64,000 nt of DNA from Lepidodermella squamata (Eukaryota; Gastrotricha), in assembly GCA_047495785.1 (NCBI GenBank), contig JBLDXI010000055.1, positions 1,550,001-1,614,000 on the forward strand, read 5' to 3'. A program made the position numbers and the translations under genes. The stretch's first letter is position 1. The number at the start of each line of letters is the position of its first letter. Under the pieces are notes generated by a model, which worked only from the letters and a program-made list of their open reading frames with translations, ran no database searches and was not told the origin of the DNA. This document shows positions 10,601-21,051 of this stretch, piece by piece.

Positions 10601-13600
10601 CGGCTTGACGAAGGTAGCAGGGAAGATGCCTTGCCGGCCGTTGAGCTGACCTGTCCACCACTCACCGTCACGAGTGACGACCTGGATGATATCACCCTGA
10701 TTGAAGTTCAAGTCACCAGATTCGGGCGACTCGTAGTTGTACAGCGCTACACACAGGTCGCCGTTATTCTGCGGCGCGGCCTTTGCGCTGGAAAACGAGG
10801 CGTTAGCGAAATCAGCAGGCTGAGCTGACGGGACGGCAGCGGCAGGAAGGACCGAAGGGCTGAACGCATCCGGCTCAGTCTCGAGCCGTTGGATGTAGTT
10901 TTCAGGCACCATGCCCCACCGCCCGTCGATTTCACCGTACACCCAGCCAGGCTCGGCAGTGCTTTGATCGGCAGGCACGTTTATCACGTCACCCTCTACC
11001 AAGTTCAACTCGTCCTCGTTTCGAGCAACAAAGTTGTAAATCACGCGATACCGAGTAGTAGAAGCTGTTAGTTTGAAAAATTCATGTTAGAAAATGTGAA
11101 ATTCAGAAAAAACATCAAATTCGACATCTAACAAGTAACATAGACTAAAAAACAGGGAAGCAAACATTTAGCGTGAGGTGCAGTGAAGGAGCCGGAAAAC
11201 GAATTATTTCCATTCGATTTCGACGCAGGCGAGCTGGTTCCAAAAGCATCGAAAGCAGCATGGTGACCATTGCCGTTAACGTGATACCCATTGCCATTTG
11301 TTTTCGTAGCACTAGCCCAACCGTTACCGTTACTTTTCGACGAGGTATCAAACGCCGAATCGAAAGCATCGTGCGCTTTAGCAACTGACGACGCACTGAA
11401 TGCGCCAAACGCGTCCCATTTATCAGCAGGGTTGCTGCTGTTGTTTAAAACAGGTGCAGCAGTCGTTGCAGATGAAGGGAAAGCGGCTGCGAACGGGTCA
11501 ACCGGGGGCGATGAAATTGCTGGTTTGGTATTGTTCAGCGACAGGGAACCGAAAGCAGCTAACGTGAAAATTAAGGTGGAAACACAACACAACATAAATT
11601 TTACATCACGAAACGAAACAGACGAAACGGATGACAAGACTAGGTACAATTTCGTTAATAAACTGACCTCCAAGAGCAGATCCTGATTCCTCCCTGAGAA
11701 AAATAATAATTTAAATATTTGAGGAGGATTCTTTAATCAATGTAACTACCATCCATTTGTGAGTGATTGCTGTTTCGGCATCGATACTGATTTTTTCGAT
11801 CGATATCTCGCACGTCGCTCACTGACGGCTTGCCGGGCGCTTTCGACGTTGGCTTCTGCGGCTTGAACGCTGCTTTTAACCTCTTCTAGGGTCGACCGCG
11901 CGGAGTTGAGATTGGCTTGTCGCGACGCAGCCGCCTCAGCCATCTGATCAATTTCACTTTTAAGGCGGTCCAAGGCATTTTGCCGCTGCGATAATTGCTG
12001 CCGCAGTTGGTTCATCTCATCGGCAATCGGGTCACCCAACGTCATTTGCTGATACCGCGCACGCATCTGATCCCTCTCCACGTGGACTTTTGAGTACTCC
12101 GCATTTGCTTCCTGTTTACGGTAAAAATAATCAATACTATACAAACTTATGGCTGAGTGGGCGTTGAACTGACCATATATTGGCCTTTCATGGATTCAAT
12201 TCCTTGGATTTTTAGGTCTCGCGTTTGTTTCATCGCGTCAATCGCAGCTGTCACCATTGCAATATTTTCCTTCAAACGCGAGACTTTTTCATTCAATTCC
12301 GTCTGCTTCGACTCGACTGAACTTTTCTCGAATTTCAAATCGGTGATTCGAGAACGACGTAGTTCTAGCTGGTTCTTCTCGCGTTGTTTCTCCTGATTGA
12401 GTTGCTCTCGCCTTTGCCTCTCCCATTCAGCCTGTCTTTGCCGCTCGAGTTGTAACCGAGCCGCTTCTCGTTGTTCAATCGCCTTATTTCGTTGTTCTTG
12501 ACGCTCTCTTTCAAGAGCTTGTTGTCTTTCGAGTTGCTTTTGCAATTCCTCCTGTCGTTTCCTTTCAGCTTCAAGACGCTGCTGTTCGCGTTTCTCCGCC
12601 TCAGCTCGCTCAGCTGCTAAACGAGCATCCTCTTCCGCCTTCAATTGCTCCTGTAACATAAGACGCCGCCTCTCCAATTCAGCCTCGCCTTTTTTGAAAT
12701 TCTCCTGTCGTTTGTCCTCAAAAGATTTTGCCTCCTCGAGTTCAGCCGCCTTAAACGCGTTAGCATCGATAATAGAAGACGAGCCTGATAGCGTTTGCCC
12801 TGACACTGCAGGCGCTACAGAAGTAGGCGGTGAAATTACAGGTGCTACCAACATCGCAGGAGGCAGTTGCGCCGGAAGGGGTTGGCCTGTTCTGGCTATT
12901 TCCGACAGATACATCGCGACGCAGAATTCATTTTTACTCAAATTCCCATCACAATCCGCGTCAGATAAGTTCCAGATTTGCGCGAGTAAATTAGTCTGAA
13001 GTCCTGATTGCATGAGGACGTTGCGAGCCTCAGCACCGGTCAAAAATCCCTTCTTTTGCACATCGTATTGAGTCATCAGTTGGGCGTATTTTTGCCAGGT
13101 TGCGGGGGGAATTCCGTTGGCAAGGCCTCCAACTGTTCCATAAGGCAGCGAGGTCACGACAGGGGAAGCTACCGAGCTAGTTTGCACGGTTCCATATGTC
13201 GGGGTCGGCACGGCCGGGCGGAGGGGTAAGGCAGCATATGAACTGACAATCGGCGCTTGTGGCACTTGGCCGTACATGGGAGCTTGGGCTAAATAAACAA
13301 AATTTGCATTTAAAATCGAACTCAACTTGATATCACATGTTCAGGAATTTTCTAGAAATTCGACAATAACTAACAAAATACATGACGTGAACTAAAGGAG
13401 GAAAAGCAAAATTACCACGAGGTAAAGTATTAGAAAAAGAGGATCCACCAACGACACCTAAACCATCAAAAGCCGAGGCGAACGAATTCTGCATCGGTGG
13501 TACAGCGGGGCGCATCGGCAGTGTCCCGTAGGCAGCAGGCGGTGACGCCATAACAGAAGGTGTGATTTGGTCTGAAGAAATACGATAATGCAAAACGTAA

Positions 13601-14465
13601 ACAAAAAGCCACGAAACAAAAAACGACAACAAGATGAGAAAAAAATAGAAAACAGAATTCACAAGACAACATACACATAGGTCTAGCAACCATACTTGAA
13701 CCGCCATTAGCAGACGCATCGCGCTTGAGGGATTCGGGGAGTATCGAGGGTAATTCTCGGCCTTGTAATTTCGATTTGATGAAAAACATAGCGATCGAGA
13801 ACTCGCGAGCATCGAGCCTTCCATCTTTGTTGATATCCGACAGCTCCCAAATTTGCCCCAGCACCATAGGTGGGAGACCGGACTTGAGAAAAAAGCCTCG
13901 GGCAGCATCGCCAGTTAGAAAGCCATTTGCAGGGTTGAGTTGCATGAATTGTGCATCGTGTTTTGCCCTTTCGTCTGGAGTGATGACCCACTCACCAGCT
14001 GAAATTAGCACGGAGATAAACAATAATCAACAAAATCAATTAAGCTTATTATGAAGTTATCGTTTCATCAACACATAGTGCGTGCGCGCGAAGTCATAAA
14101 CATCCGAATGTATGAAAAATTGATCGGCGCACTCGCTAAATCGATATTTCTACTAAGACTTTCGCTATACGATGTGTCACAGCTTTAAAATCGCACATAA
14201 AACAGCGAAACGCCGGTCCACTACGCGATATTTCGGAACATGCTTGAGAACAGCTCGCCAATGAATACTAATGAAGTGCAGCTTTTCGATTTCTCAACAT
14301 GGCAGTTATTGTTGTCATTATTGCAGCTCTTATAAATATAATAAGAGAAGTGAGACGAAAATATCGCAATGTGGTTATATCAGAAAGCCCTCTGTTTTGA
14401 ATAAGTCGGAGAGACCAACAGCTTCAAATGCCAGTGAGTAAACACCACGTACCTGAGACGTTCAT
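4662..14465 (-). CDS. ITSN: Intersectin, long form with DH-PH-C2
   Basis: Endocytic scaffold and Cdc42-type GEF. Twenty exons: complement(join(4662..5080,5131..5385,5443..5902,5958..6131,6186..6284,6332..6439,6496..6571,6628..6734,7006..7271,9010..9201,9261..9540,9696..9929,10589..11064,11166..11558,11668..11693,11750..12111,12174..13288,13416..13571,13696..13998,14453..14465)), 1837 residues. Order: EH1 (about residues 5-100), EH2 (about 210-300), a long Glu/Arg/Gln coiled coil, an Asn/Gly/Ser-rich linker, four SH3 domains, DH ([10 protein letters not shown] to RLEWLQNHV), PH and C2. By sequence the SH3 domains match human A, C, D and E; between A and C, in one exon, there is only an Ala/Ser/Pro linker, so SH3-B is missing. 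The 1.74 kb intron before the DH exons is by far the longest. The start lies 195 bp after the RPS4 stop, with a T-rich acceptor-like site between. Confidence 0.95.
7272..9009 (-). other. long intersectin intron (1.74 kb)
   Basis: Separates the SH3-E exon from the DH exon. It is AT-rich, with only chance ORFs (the longest, 125 codons on the minus strand at 7417-7794, is low-complexity and hydrophobic). In vertebrates short and long intersectin forms diverge at this point by alternative 3' ends, so a short-form terminal exon could lie here, but I cannot point to one. Confidence 0.45.
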
Positions 14466-14660
14466 AGTGGCCCAATATCACTGCCAGTCAACGATGAAAA
14501 ATTCAAATATATAAAAATCTAAAACAAAACAAACGCGTGAATGAGCTCGAAGTTGCGTAATTTGGAAGCCATTCATTCTTTTTACTCCACATCTTTCTTT
14601 GTAAACCTATATTTTTAGACTGCCCATCTTTCTCGAAACTCAACGTCAAAATATTGGGTT

Positions 14661-15765
14661 TCACACAGCAGCGGAAACGGCGACAGCAGCACCACCCTTG
14701 GAGGCAATACGACGATCGCGCTCCTCGGCAATCGACAATTTAACACCCTTGCCGCGGGGTAGAGACACGAGCGACTTGTTGCCGCGACCGATGATGAAGA
14801 CGTTATTGACACGGGTAGCGAAGGTGTGACCGAGAGAATCCTTAACGTGGACAATTTCGAAAGATCCCGGGTGCTTTTCACGGCTTTGGATGACACCAAC
14901 ACGACCAATGTTACGACCACCAGTGATCATGCACAAGTTGTTCTGTTCGAACTTAACGAAGTCCTGGATCTTTCCAGTGGCAATGTTGTAAACGATGGTG
15001 TCGTTACGCTTGATAAGAGGGTCGGGGTAACGAATGGTGCGACCATCGAAGGTAACAATGAAAGGAATGCCCTTCGGTCCGACCATCACGTGCTTGACCT
15101 TGCACAGCTTGAACTGTTAAATAGCGAAACTACTGTTATAGTAACTTTATCGTTGGTGCAGCTAACAAACCTTAGCTTCATCGTTATCAACACGATGCAC
15201 AACAAATCGACCCTTGTTGTCGTAAAGCATGCGGAAGTTCTCGCCGGTCTTCTCGATGGTGAGGATGTCTAAAATGTAAAACGCATTTTGCAGAGAAACA
15301 CAGCAGAAAAGTGGTTTCCATATCAATTAACGACGTTTAATTAAATATGGGCCAATTTTTGACTAGTAGAATCAATAAAATCCGACGCTACCAGCTTCGA
15401 TATAGCCGCTAAGCTAAAAACGAGAGTTATGTGCTACTTACCCATGAAGCCGACGGGATACTTGTGATCGCTGCGGATCTTGCCGTCGATCTTGATCAAC
15501 CGCTGCTTAACGATCTTCTTGCATTCAACATAGGTGAGCGCATACTTCAGACGGTTTCGGAGGAAAACCATGAGAGGCATGCATTCACGCATCTTGTGAG
15601 GGCCAGTGCTAGGACGAGGAGCCTATGAATCGCGACATGCATTCAGTTTGAACAAACAGCATTTATATCGTAACGACTTACAAAGACACCAGAGAGTTTG
15701 TCCAACATCCAAGACTTCGGGGCGCATACGCGCTTTAAATGATGCTTCGGTCCACGGCGACCCAT
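14661..15765 (-). CDS. RPS4: 40S ribosomal protein S4 (eS4)
   Basis: Complete gene, complement(join(14661..15113,15171..15268,15442..15622,15682..15765)), 271 residues against about 263 in human. It begins [20 protein letters not shown] and contains the S4 RNA-binding region ([19 protein letters not shown]), the central RPS4 domain and the KOW-like C-terminal part ([12 protein letters not shown]). Introns 1 and 3 are 59 and 57 nt, whereas intron 2 is 173 nt and holds an H/ACA-type hairpin (separate entry). A T-rich acceptor just before base 15785 implies a further 5' exon or trans-splicing. Intersectin follows 195 bp downstream on the same strand. Confidence 0.97.
15343..15407 (-). ncRNA. H/ACA-type pseudouridylation guide hairpin, copy A
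   Basis: Lies in intron 2 of RPS4, in sense. Read on the minus strand: lower stem GGCT/GGCC, left pocket strand ATATCGAAG (15395-15403), an upper stem of about 11 pairs (15363-15394), right pocket strand TCAAAAATT (15354-15362), then ATA (15346-15348) as an ACA-like box. The distance from upper stem to ATA is 14 nt, as expected of H/ACA guides (14-16). The two strands can pair with UUUUUGA and CUUCGAU either side of a UC in the conserved 28S segment UUUUUGAUCCUUCGAUGUCGG. I believe that is the site served by yeast snR34 and human U65. Only 34 nt separate it from the 5' splice site, so it is a single-hairpin RNA or a 5' hairpin. Confidence 0.75.
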
Positions 15766-15960
15766 GTTTGAGACTTAAATAGTGCCTATTAACACAAAAT
15801 ACTGAATTATAACTTAGGATAAGCTAGAAACTAGACGACCGAAAACAGATGAAATCTAAATAGAAAGGGTTACTGAAGCAGTATCATTCTCTAAAAAAAC
15901 CAGAAATTATCCGCGGTGGCGATGTTCCAGTGTTACAGGTGTTGCATGCTCCGACCATAC

Positions 15961-16152
15961 CTGAAAAATGTTAAGTGCACTAGTATTGAAACATAATGAG
16001 ACAGAAAGTTACATTAGATTTCTAATCATTAAATGACACATCAGAATATTATAGGCCAATTTTTGACTAATAGTGTCACGATAACTGACGCTAACAGCTT
16101 CGATATAGCCACCCTACTTCGCTAAAAACTGATTTGACCCCTGAATACTCAC
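15961..16152 (-). other. intron of an upstream noncoding or 5'UTR unit
   Basis: On the minus strand a good donor (CAG|gtgagt, ending the exon at 16153) and acceptor (ttttcag before the exon at 15960) bound a 192-nt intron upstream of RPS4. The flanking exon sequence has no convincing ORF. It is either RPS4 5' leader sequence or a noncoding host transcript. It carries the second H/ACA-type hairpin. Confidence 0.5.
16047..16110 (-). ncRNA. H/ACA-type pseudouridylation guide hairpin, copy B
   Basis: Second copy of the hairpin, about 700 bp from copy A and in the same orientation, inside the 192-nt intron upstream of RPS4. The pocket strands are identical to copy A (ATATCGAAG at 16098-16106, TCAAAAATT at 16058-16066), the lower stem GGCT/GGCC is kept, and ATA (16050-16052) again sits 14 nt from the upper stem. 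The upper stem differs in sequence but still folds (TTAGCGTCA with TGACACTAT, one mismatch inside). Conserved guides with a drifting but paired stem argue for selection on RNA structure rather than a random repeat. Confidence 0.75.
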
Positions 16153-16153
16153 C

Positions 16154-17142
16154 TGTGAATCACATAATTTGCATTACGCCACCGCGAACGGGACAGCAGA
16201 AATCTGCATCAATCAGCTTGAAGCATGGGAGCAAGAAACTTATCAGCCACGCAAAGCCGCAGGGTCTCCAGAACTTATCGTAGAAGTTTAAGAGAAAACT
16301 TGAGCGGCGTGACTTGTGAGGTCATCAATCAACCGAAAACACCACACGTCCAGCGCGCCGAACGCGGCGAAATTGATAACTTTCATCTGATTTCAACTTA
16401 TATAATTATAAAATTATACACAACGTATTTGCATATTATTTGAACTATAAATAGTCGAGTACAAAATTTAATTTTAGAAATTGGTGCTTGCAAGGTTTTT
16501 CAAGCGGGGCAACTTTTTTCAAAATCTAGTTGTCCCTCGCAGATTTTTACCTTGTGTACTCTGCCTCAATCAGTCTCAAGCTTCTAAATAAAGAGGTTAT
16601 TATCTCCTGGCGCTTGCTGCCAAATTTTATCTTCGCAATCATCACATTCTCTGTAAACAGCAGTTTTTGCAGATACTGAAAATGATTTCCAACCGCGGGA
16701 AAGACAGAATGTCTAATGGGCGTATTCCGCCCAGTTTGATCCTTGGGGTGACATCGATATCCAGAGAACGCAGGGCATGCGTGCCGTTACTGTATGTTCT
16801 TGATGATTAATCTGTTTTACTTGAGTTTTTGTTACCACGCTTGTGAGTTTAGAGCAAAAGCGAAAACGAATCCGGAAGCAAGATGATGCTTGATACTTAT
16901 AATCAGTAACTAATTTGTTGAGCGTACTTCTGGTAAGATTTTAGCCACATTTTATGTATGCTTACCATCCCATGGCACTTTTCAAGGTGATTTGCATTGT
17001 ATCGCTCCGAAATTTTCTTCTAATCGAGCGCATTATTTTCAGCAGAAATACGAACTTGTATGTTTTATTTTAGATTTGACTCTTCATTTGCTCTAGGTGC
17101 TTTTGTAAAACTTCTTGGCTCCTGTTTTTAACATTTCAGAAA
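16154..17142. other. divergent control region, RPS4 unit / LUC7-like operon
   Basis: Holds the upstream regions of the minus-strand RPS4 unit and of the plus-strand LUC7-like gene. I see no further gene. A T-rich acceptor-like site (catttcag) ends at 17139, three bases before the LUC7-like ATG, consistent with trans-splicing or a 5'UTR intron. Confidence 0.45.
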
Positions 17143-18147
17143 ATGTCTGCAACTGATCAAATAAGAGCTCAGCTTGCAGAGTTGATGGGCTCATCGTTTC
17201 TGGATGCGGATGACAAGGGGAAAATTCGATTCGATGATTTGTCTGTATGCAAGCCGTTTTTGCTTTCATGTTGTCCGCATGAAATTTTGACCAGCACAAA
17301 GCTTGACATTGGAGAATGTCCGAAAATGCACGAACTGGCATTGAGAGCTGATTATGAGGCAGCTGCCAAGGAACGCGAGTACGATTACGAGCTCGATGCC
17401 TACGACTCACTTAAGCGTGTCATTGATGATTGTGACAGAAGAGTTGAGAATGGCCGGAGAAAGGTCAAGGAAATGCAAGCAGCTGAGGAAAACACTGCCG
17501 AAACCCAAGTTCTTGTTGACAGAATGCACGAATTGGGAGAACAGATCGGTACTAAGTTGGCGAAGGCTGAACAGCTCGGAATGGAGGGACAAGTTGCAGA
17601 CTCATTGAAACTAATGGAAGATGTTGAGTTACTGAAACAAGAGCGAAACCAAGTTGAGATGCAATATAAATCTGCGATTCCGGCAACTGCTTATCAGCAA
17701 CAGAAACTTCGAGTTTGTGAAGTTTGTTCTGCTTTTCTCGGTATTCATGACAACGACAGACGTTTGGCTGACCATTTTGGTGGGAGGTTGCATCTAGGAT
17801 TTATTAGAATGCGCGAAAAGCTGGAGGATTTGCGAGTTATTGTTGCTCAGAAGCGAGAGAAACGCGAGGCTTCTCGAGAAGACAGACGCCGGTCTGATCG
17901 TGAAAAAGAGCGAGAACGATCTCCTAAATCTTCCCGCCGTAGTAGCCGTAGCAGCAGTCGCGGACGAGATAGAGACCGTGACCGTAAGGAGCGTGATCGC
18001 GACCGTCGGAGGTCTCGTAGCAGGTCACGTTCACGAAGCCGCAGGGACCGTTCACGCTCTCGTGATCGCAAGTCGTCGTCATCAAGTAGGAAGCGATCAA
18101 AGCACTCGCGCCGATCGCGTTCCCGGTCCAGAACCCGCTCGCCTTAA
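17143..18147 (+). CDS. LUC7L: LUC7-like U1 snRNP-associated splicing factor
   Basis: Single-exon gene of 334 residues. LUC7 proteins bind the U1 snRNP and help choose 5' splice sites. Visible: N-terminal DQIRAQLAELMG, a first CCCH-type zinc finger (CKPFLLSCCPHEIL with nearby Cys/His), a coiled-coil middle, a second finger (CEVCSAFLGIHDNDRRLADH) followed by GRLHLGF, and an Arg/Ser/Asp-rich C-terminus from about residue 240 (RS and RD repeats). All LUC7 features are present and the length is normal. First gene of a three-gene same-strand run; an AATAAA occurs about 125 bp after the stop. Confidence 0.96.
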   Translation: MSATDQIRAQLAELMGSSFLDADDKGKIRFDDLSVCKPFLLSCCPHEILTSTKLDIGECPKMHELALRADYEAAAKEREYDYELDAYDSLKRVIDDCDRRVENGRRKVKEMQAAEENTAETQVLVDRMHELGEQIGTKLAKAEQLGMEGQVADSLKLMEDVELLKQERNQVEMQYKSAIPATAYQQQKLRVCEVCSAFLGIHDNDRRLADHFGGRLHLGFIRMREKLEDLRVIVAQKREKREASREDRRRSDREKERERSPKSSRRSSRSSSRGRDRDRDRKERDRDRRRSRSRSRSRSRRDRSRSRDRKSSSSSRKRSKHSRRSRSRSRTRSP

Positions 18148-18548
18148 ATCGAAGACTTTCATTCACGCACTACATAATTATTGCCTTCGCTGCTACATCA
18201 TTGTTTTGTAAAAAAAAATCTTTCTGAGCCAACTATTCCGGACAATTCTTCGCCGATGCACTTCTGTTCTGAATAAAGCAACATCGAACTAACTCTCATA
18301 TAAATACTACAGGCGCGGCGGCTCGCGTTTGTTGATGAAAAATGTGGTAATAATTGTGAAACCGGAAGAAAGTAGTAGTTGATTTCTGTTTGAATAGTCT
18401 GAACACTGTTCTGCCTTGCAGCAATATTAGCTGTACGTCATATTATCTTATTATAATTAATGTCTGGTTGTAAAATGAGTAAAGGTGGTATGAAGTTCTA
18501 TAATGTTTTTGTTATCATTTTTAGATACTTATTTAATAATTAGACATA

Positions 18549-19436
18549 ATGAATGCGCCAGTTCCGACTGGCTTTGTCCCTCCTTCTCATCCTCCGCCGT
18601 TTGCAATTCCACCACCTATCGTCTACCCGCCACCACCTCCGGTATTAAAAGATGGCAAACCACTGCCGACTCCGCCGTTTTCGGTGCCTCCGCCTGGTTT
18701 CACCTTCCCACCGCCGACTTCAATGCCCCCGCCGATGATGCTTCATCCCAGCTCTTTACCTCTACCTCCCATGCCCTCGAGTTTCCCGATGCCGCCACCT
18801 GCAGTCGATTTCCCTCACATGTATGGAAATGATATTTTGGAAAAATTGAAAGCGAATGGGACATTTGACAAACTCAGGCGAGATTGCATCGCTGACATCG
18901 ATACAAAACCAGCATTCCAGAATTTGTTAAACAGAGTGGAAAAACGGACCACGGAATGGCTGGACAATCGCGGCTGGCCTCCCGGGGAATCGAAGGCGCA
19001 GTTAAGGGAGGCTCTCCGCGTAGAACTAATGGGAACTCAAGGATCTCCTTCGTCGTTGAGCGACGGCGTCGAGCGGGCACTGGACCAGGCTCTGAACGCA
19101 AACGCCATTTCTCGACTGCTCGGGCCGGCGGTTGAATCCGCGGTCGCCGAAGCGCTTTGTCTTTCATTCAGCGGCGGCAATAAACAAAGTGCGGAGCAGC
19201 ACTTGTATTTTGCCGATTTTATGCCGAAAGTTCTCGCCAATGCTGCTCAATCTTCGCCGTTTTCGTCGCCGACAAAACCGACGAGTAGAAATGAGCCGCC
19301 GAAACAGCAATCATCCCCGCAAAACCATCGCAGGGAGCCATCTAGTAGTGACTCTTCAAGGCGGAATAATCATAGCAATCAACATCATCGCTCTTCCGAT
19401 TCAAAATCATCGGAGTCGCACCACCGACGTCATTGA
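18549..19436 (+). CDS. SHG1/BOD1-domain protein (COMPASS-associated type)
   Basis: 295 residues, single exon. Residues 1-90 are a Pro-rich region full of PPPP runs. The SHG1/BOD1 domain spans about 95-165 (LEKLKANGTFDKLRRDCIAD, then DTKPAFQNLLNRV). The C-terminus is Ser/His/Arg-rich and probably disordered. The domain occurs in yeast Shg1, a Set1/COMPASS subunit, and in animal BOD1/BOD1L proteins linked to PP2A-B56 and chromosome attachment. Which role applies here cannot be read from sequence. Second gene of the operon-like run. Confidence 0.85.
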   Translation: MNAPVPTGFVPPSHPPPFAIPPPIVYPPPPPVLKDGKPLPTPPFSVPPPGFTFPPPTSMPPPMMLHPSSLPLPPMPSSFPMPPPAVDFPHMYGNDILEKLKANGTFDKLRRDCIADIDTKPAFQNLLNRVEKRTTEWLDNRGWPPGESKAQLREALRVELMGTQGSPSSLSDGVERALDQALNANAISRLLGPAVESAVAEALCLSFSGGNKQSAEQHLYFADFMPKVLANAAQSSPFSSPTKPTSRNEPPKQQSSPQNHRREPSSSDSSRRNNHSNQHHRSSDSKSSESHHRRH

Positions 19437-19555
19437 TGATACATAATATTGTAATCTTTTTACGCTCTTTTTATTAAATAAATGAACAAATCACGGAATG
19501 AATGCTGAAATCCATTTAACTTTTTTTCTTATTTAATTTCTTAGGTTTTATTGAA

Positions 19556-21051
19556 ATGAATGAGTTCAAACCTGGACAAGAAGTACTGGCTACATTTGAT
19601 TTCATCGGCAAAACGCCCCACGATCTATCATTTCAAAAAGGCGATATTTTAACCATAGTCAACGCAACGAGTGATCCGAATTATTTACTGGCGAAGAAAT
19701 TTGGCGTTCGAAATCCGGGTATTATTCCAGTTTCTTATATCATCAAACGAGGGACAGGCGACATGACTCACAATCACCATCATAGCCACTCGCATCAGAA
19801 AGAACTGATAGCGAAATCGACGGCGTTATCGTGGTTTCATGGCAAAATCTCGCGGGAAGTTTCAGAGCAGCTACTTCTATCTTCCCACCCGCTTGAAGAC
19901 GGCGTCTTTCTTGTCCGCGATTCGACGAATTACCCCGGAGATTTCACACTATCGGTTCTATGCAATTCAAAAATCGAACATTATCGAATTATTGTGAGCA
20001 ACGATAAGCGGTACACAATCGATGAGGAAAGTTGGTTCGATTCACTGGGTAGTCTTATCGATCACTACCTTAAAGATGCAGACGGTTTATGCTGTACCCT
20101 ATTACGAGGCGTGAAGAGGAAGTCACCGCAAAATGGCAATGGAAATATGAAAATTTCACCCGACTTCGAACAGCGGAAAAAAGTTGTCGATGAATTACCT
20201 CCCCATAATTGGCTGATAAACATGGATGACGTTCAATTATTCGAGTTGATTGGCCAGGGTGAATTTGCTGGGGTAAAGCGCGGGACTTATCTCGGTAACG
20301 CCGTTGCGGTGAAAACTGTGAAAGACCCATTGGCAGCTCAGCAGTTATTGGCAGAGGCAAAAATTATGATAGGGCTCAAACATCAAAATTTGGTGCAATT
20401 GATCGGGTACGGTTATCGCGACTCGACAACTTACATAGTGACAGAATACCTGCCGAAGGGGAATCTCGTCGATTATCTGCGGTCACGTGGTCGTCAAGCG
20501 ATTTCACGCCGCGACCAGCTCAATTTCGCTTATGATATTTGCTCGGCCATGACATATCTAGAGAGCAAGCGAATTGTCCACCGCGATCTGGCGGCGAGAA
20601 ATGTTCTACTCGCCGATGACCTCACGGCGAAAGTGAGTATTTTTCCGTATTATATCCTGCTTAATTTATTATATTTTTTCCCTAGGTTTCTGATTTTGGT
20701 CTTGCCAGCGCAATGGGTGCTGCATCGTCTGGTAGCATGAAATTTCCGATAAAGTGGACGGCCCCTGAGTGTCTTGAGGAGCCGAATCGATTCGGCAACA
20801 AATCTGACGTTTGGTCGTTTGGTGTGTTACTGTGGGAAATCTACAGCTTCGGCAGAGTGCCTTATCCACGCATCCCTCTCGATGACGTTGTTCGTTTCGT
20901 ATCAGATGGCTATCGGATGGAAGCCCCCGAGGGATGCCCGGCCGACTCTTACGAGCTGATGAAAGCTTGCTGGCGGAGAAATCCGGACGAGCGGCCGTCG
21001 TTTGCAGAAATTCTGAAAAAACTCGATTCACAAAGAGCCGTTCTTGTTTGA
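19556..21051 (+). CDS. CSK: C-terminal Src kinase (CSK)
   Basis: join(19556..20632,20686..21051), 480 residues against 450 in human. Order: SH3 (about 5-65), a His-rich linker (HNHHHSHSH), SH2 (about 92-180, WFHGKI and FLVRDS), kinase domain (about 225-475). Kinase landmarks: AVKTVKD with the ATP lysine, HRDLAARN, DFGLA split by the 53-nt intron just before it, WTAPE, and SDVWSFGVLLWEIYSFGRVP, a CSK hallmark. There is no C-terminal regulatory tyrosine tail, as expected for CSK, which phosphorylates that tyrosine in Src kinases. The Gly loop reads GQGEFAGV where human has GKGEFGDV, so the third glycine is Ala. Confidence 0.96.

Larger units (their letters stand above)
17143..21051 (+). other. 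operon-like cluster LUC7L - SHG1/BOD1 - CSK
   Basis: Three genes on one strand with gaps of 401 and 119 bp. AATAAA-type signals follow the first two stops (near 18271 and 19478). The second and third ATGs are preceded by T-rich AG sites (catttttag ending near 18525; atttcttag ending near 19544). This is the arrangement of polycistronic units split by polyadenylation and spliced-leader addition. No spliced leader is visible in genomic DNA, so this is inference from layout. Confidence 0.6.

Noticed and set aside
15354-15363. AATTTTTGA on the plus strand beside a hairpin, twice (also 16058): looks like an Sm site of an snRNA or spliced-leader RNA
   Set aside because: Upstream sequence is not conserved between the copies and contains no shared leader exon, while the minus-strand reading fits H/ACA geometry and lies in introns of that strand.
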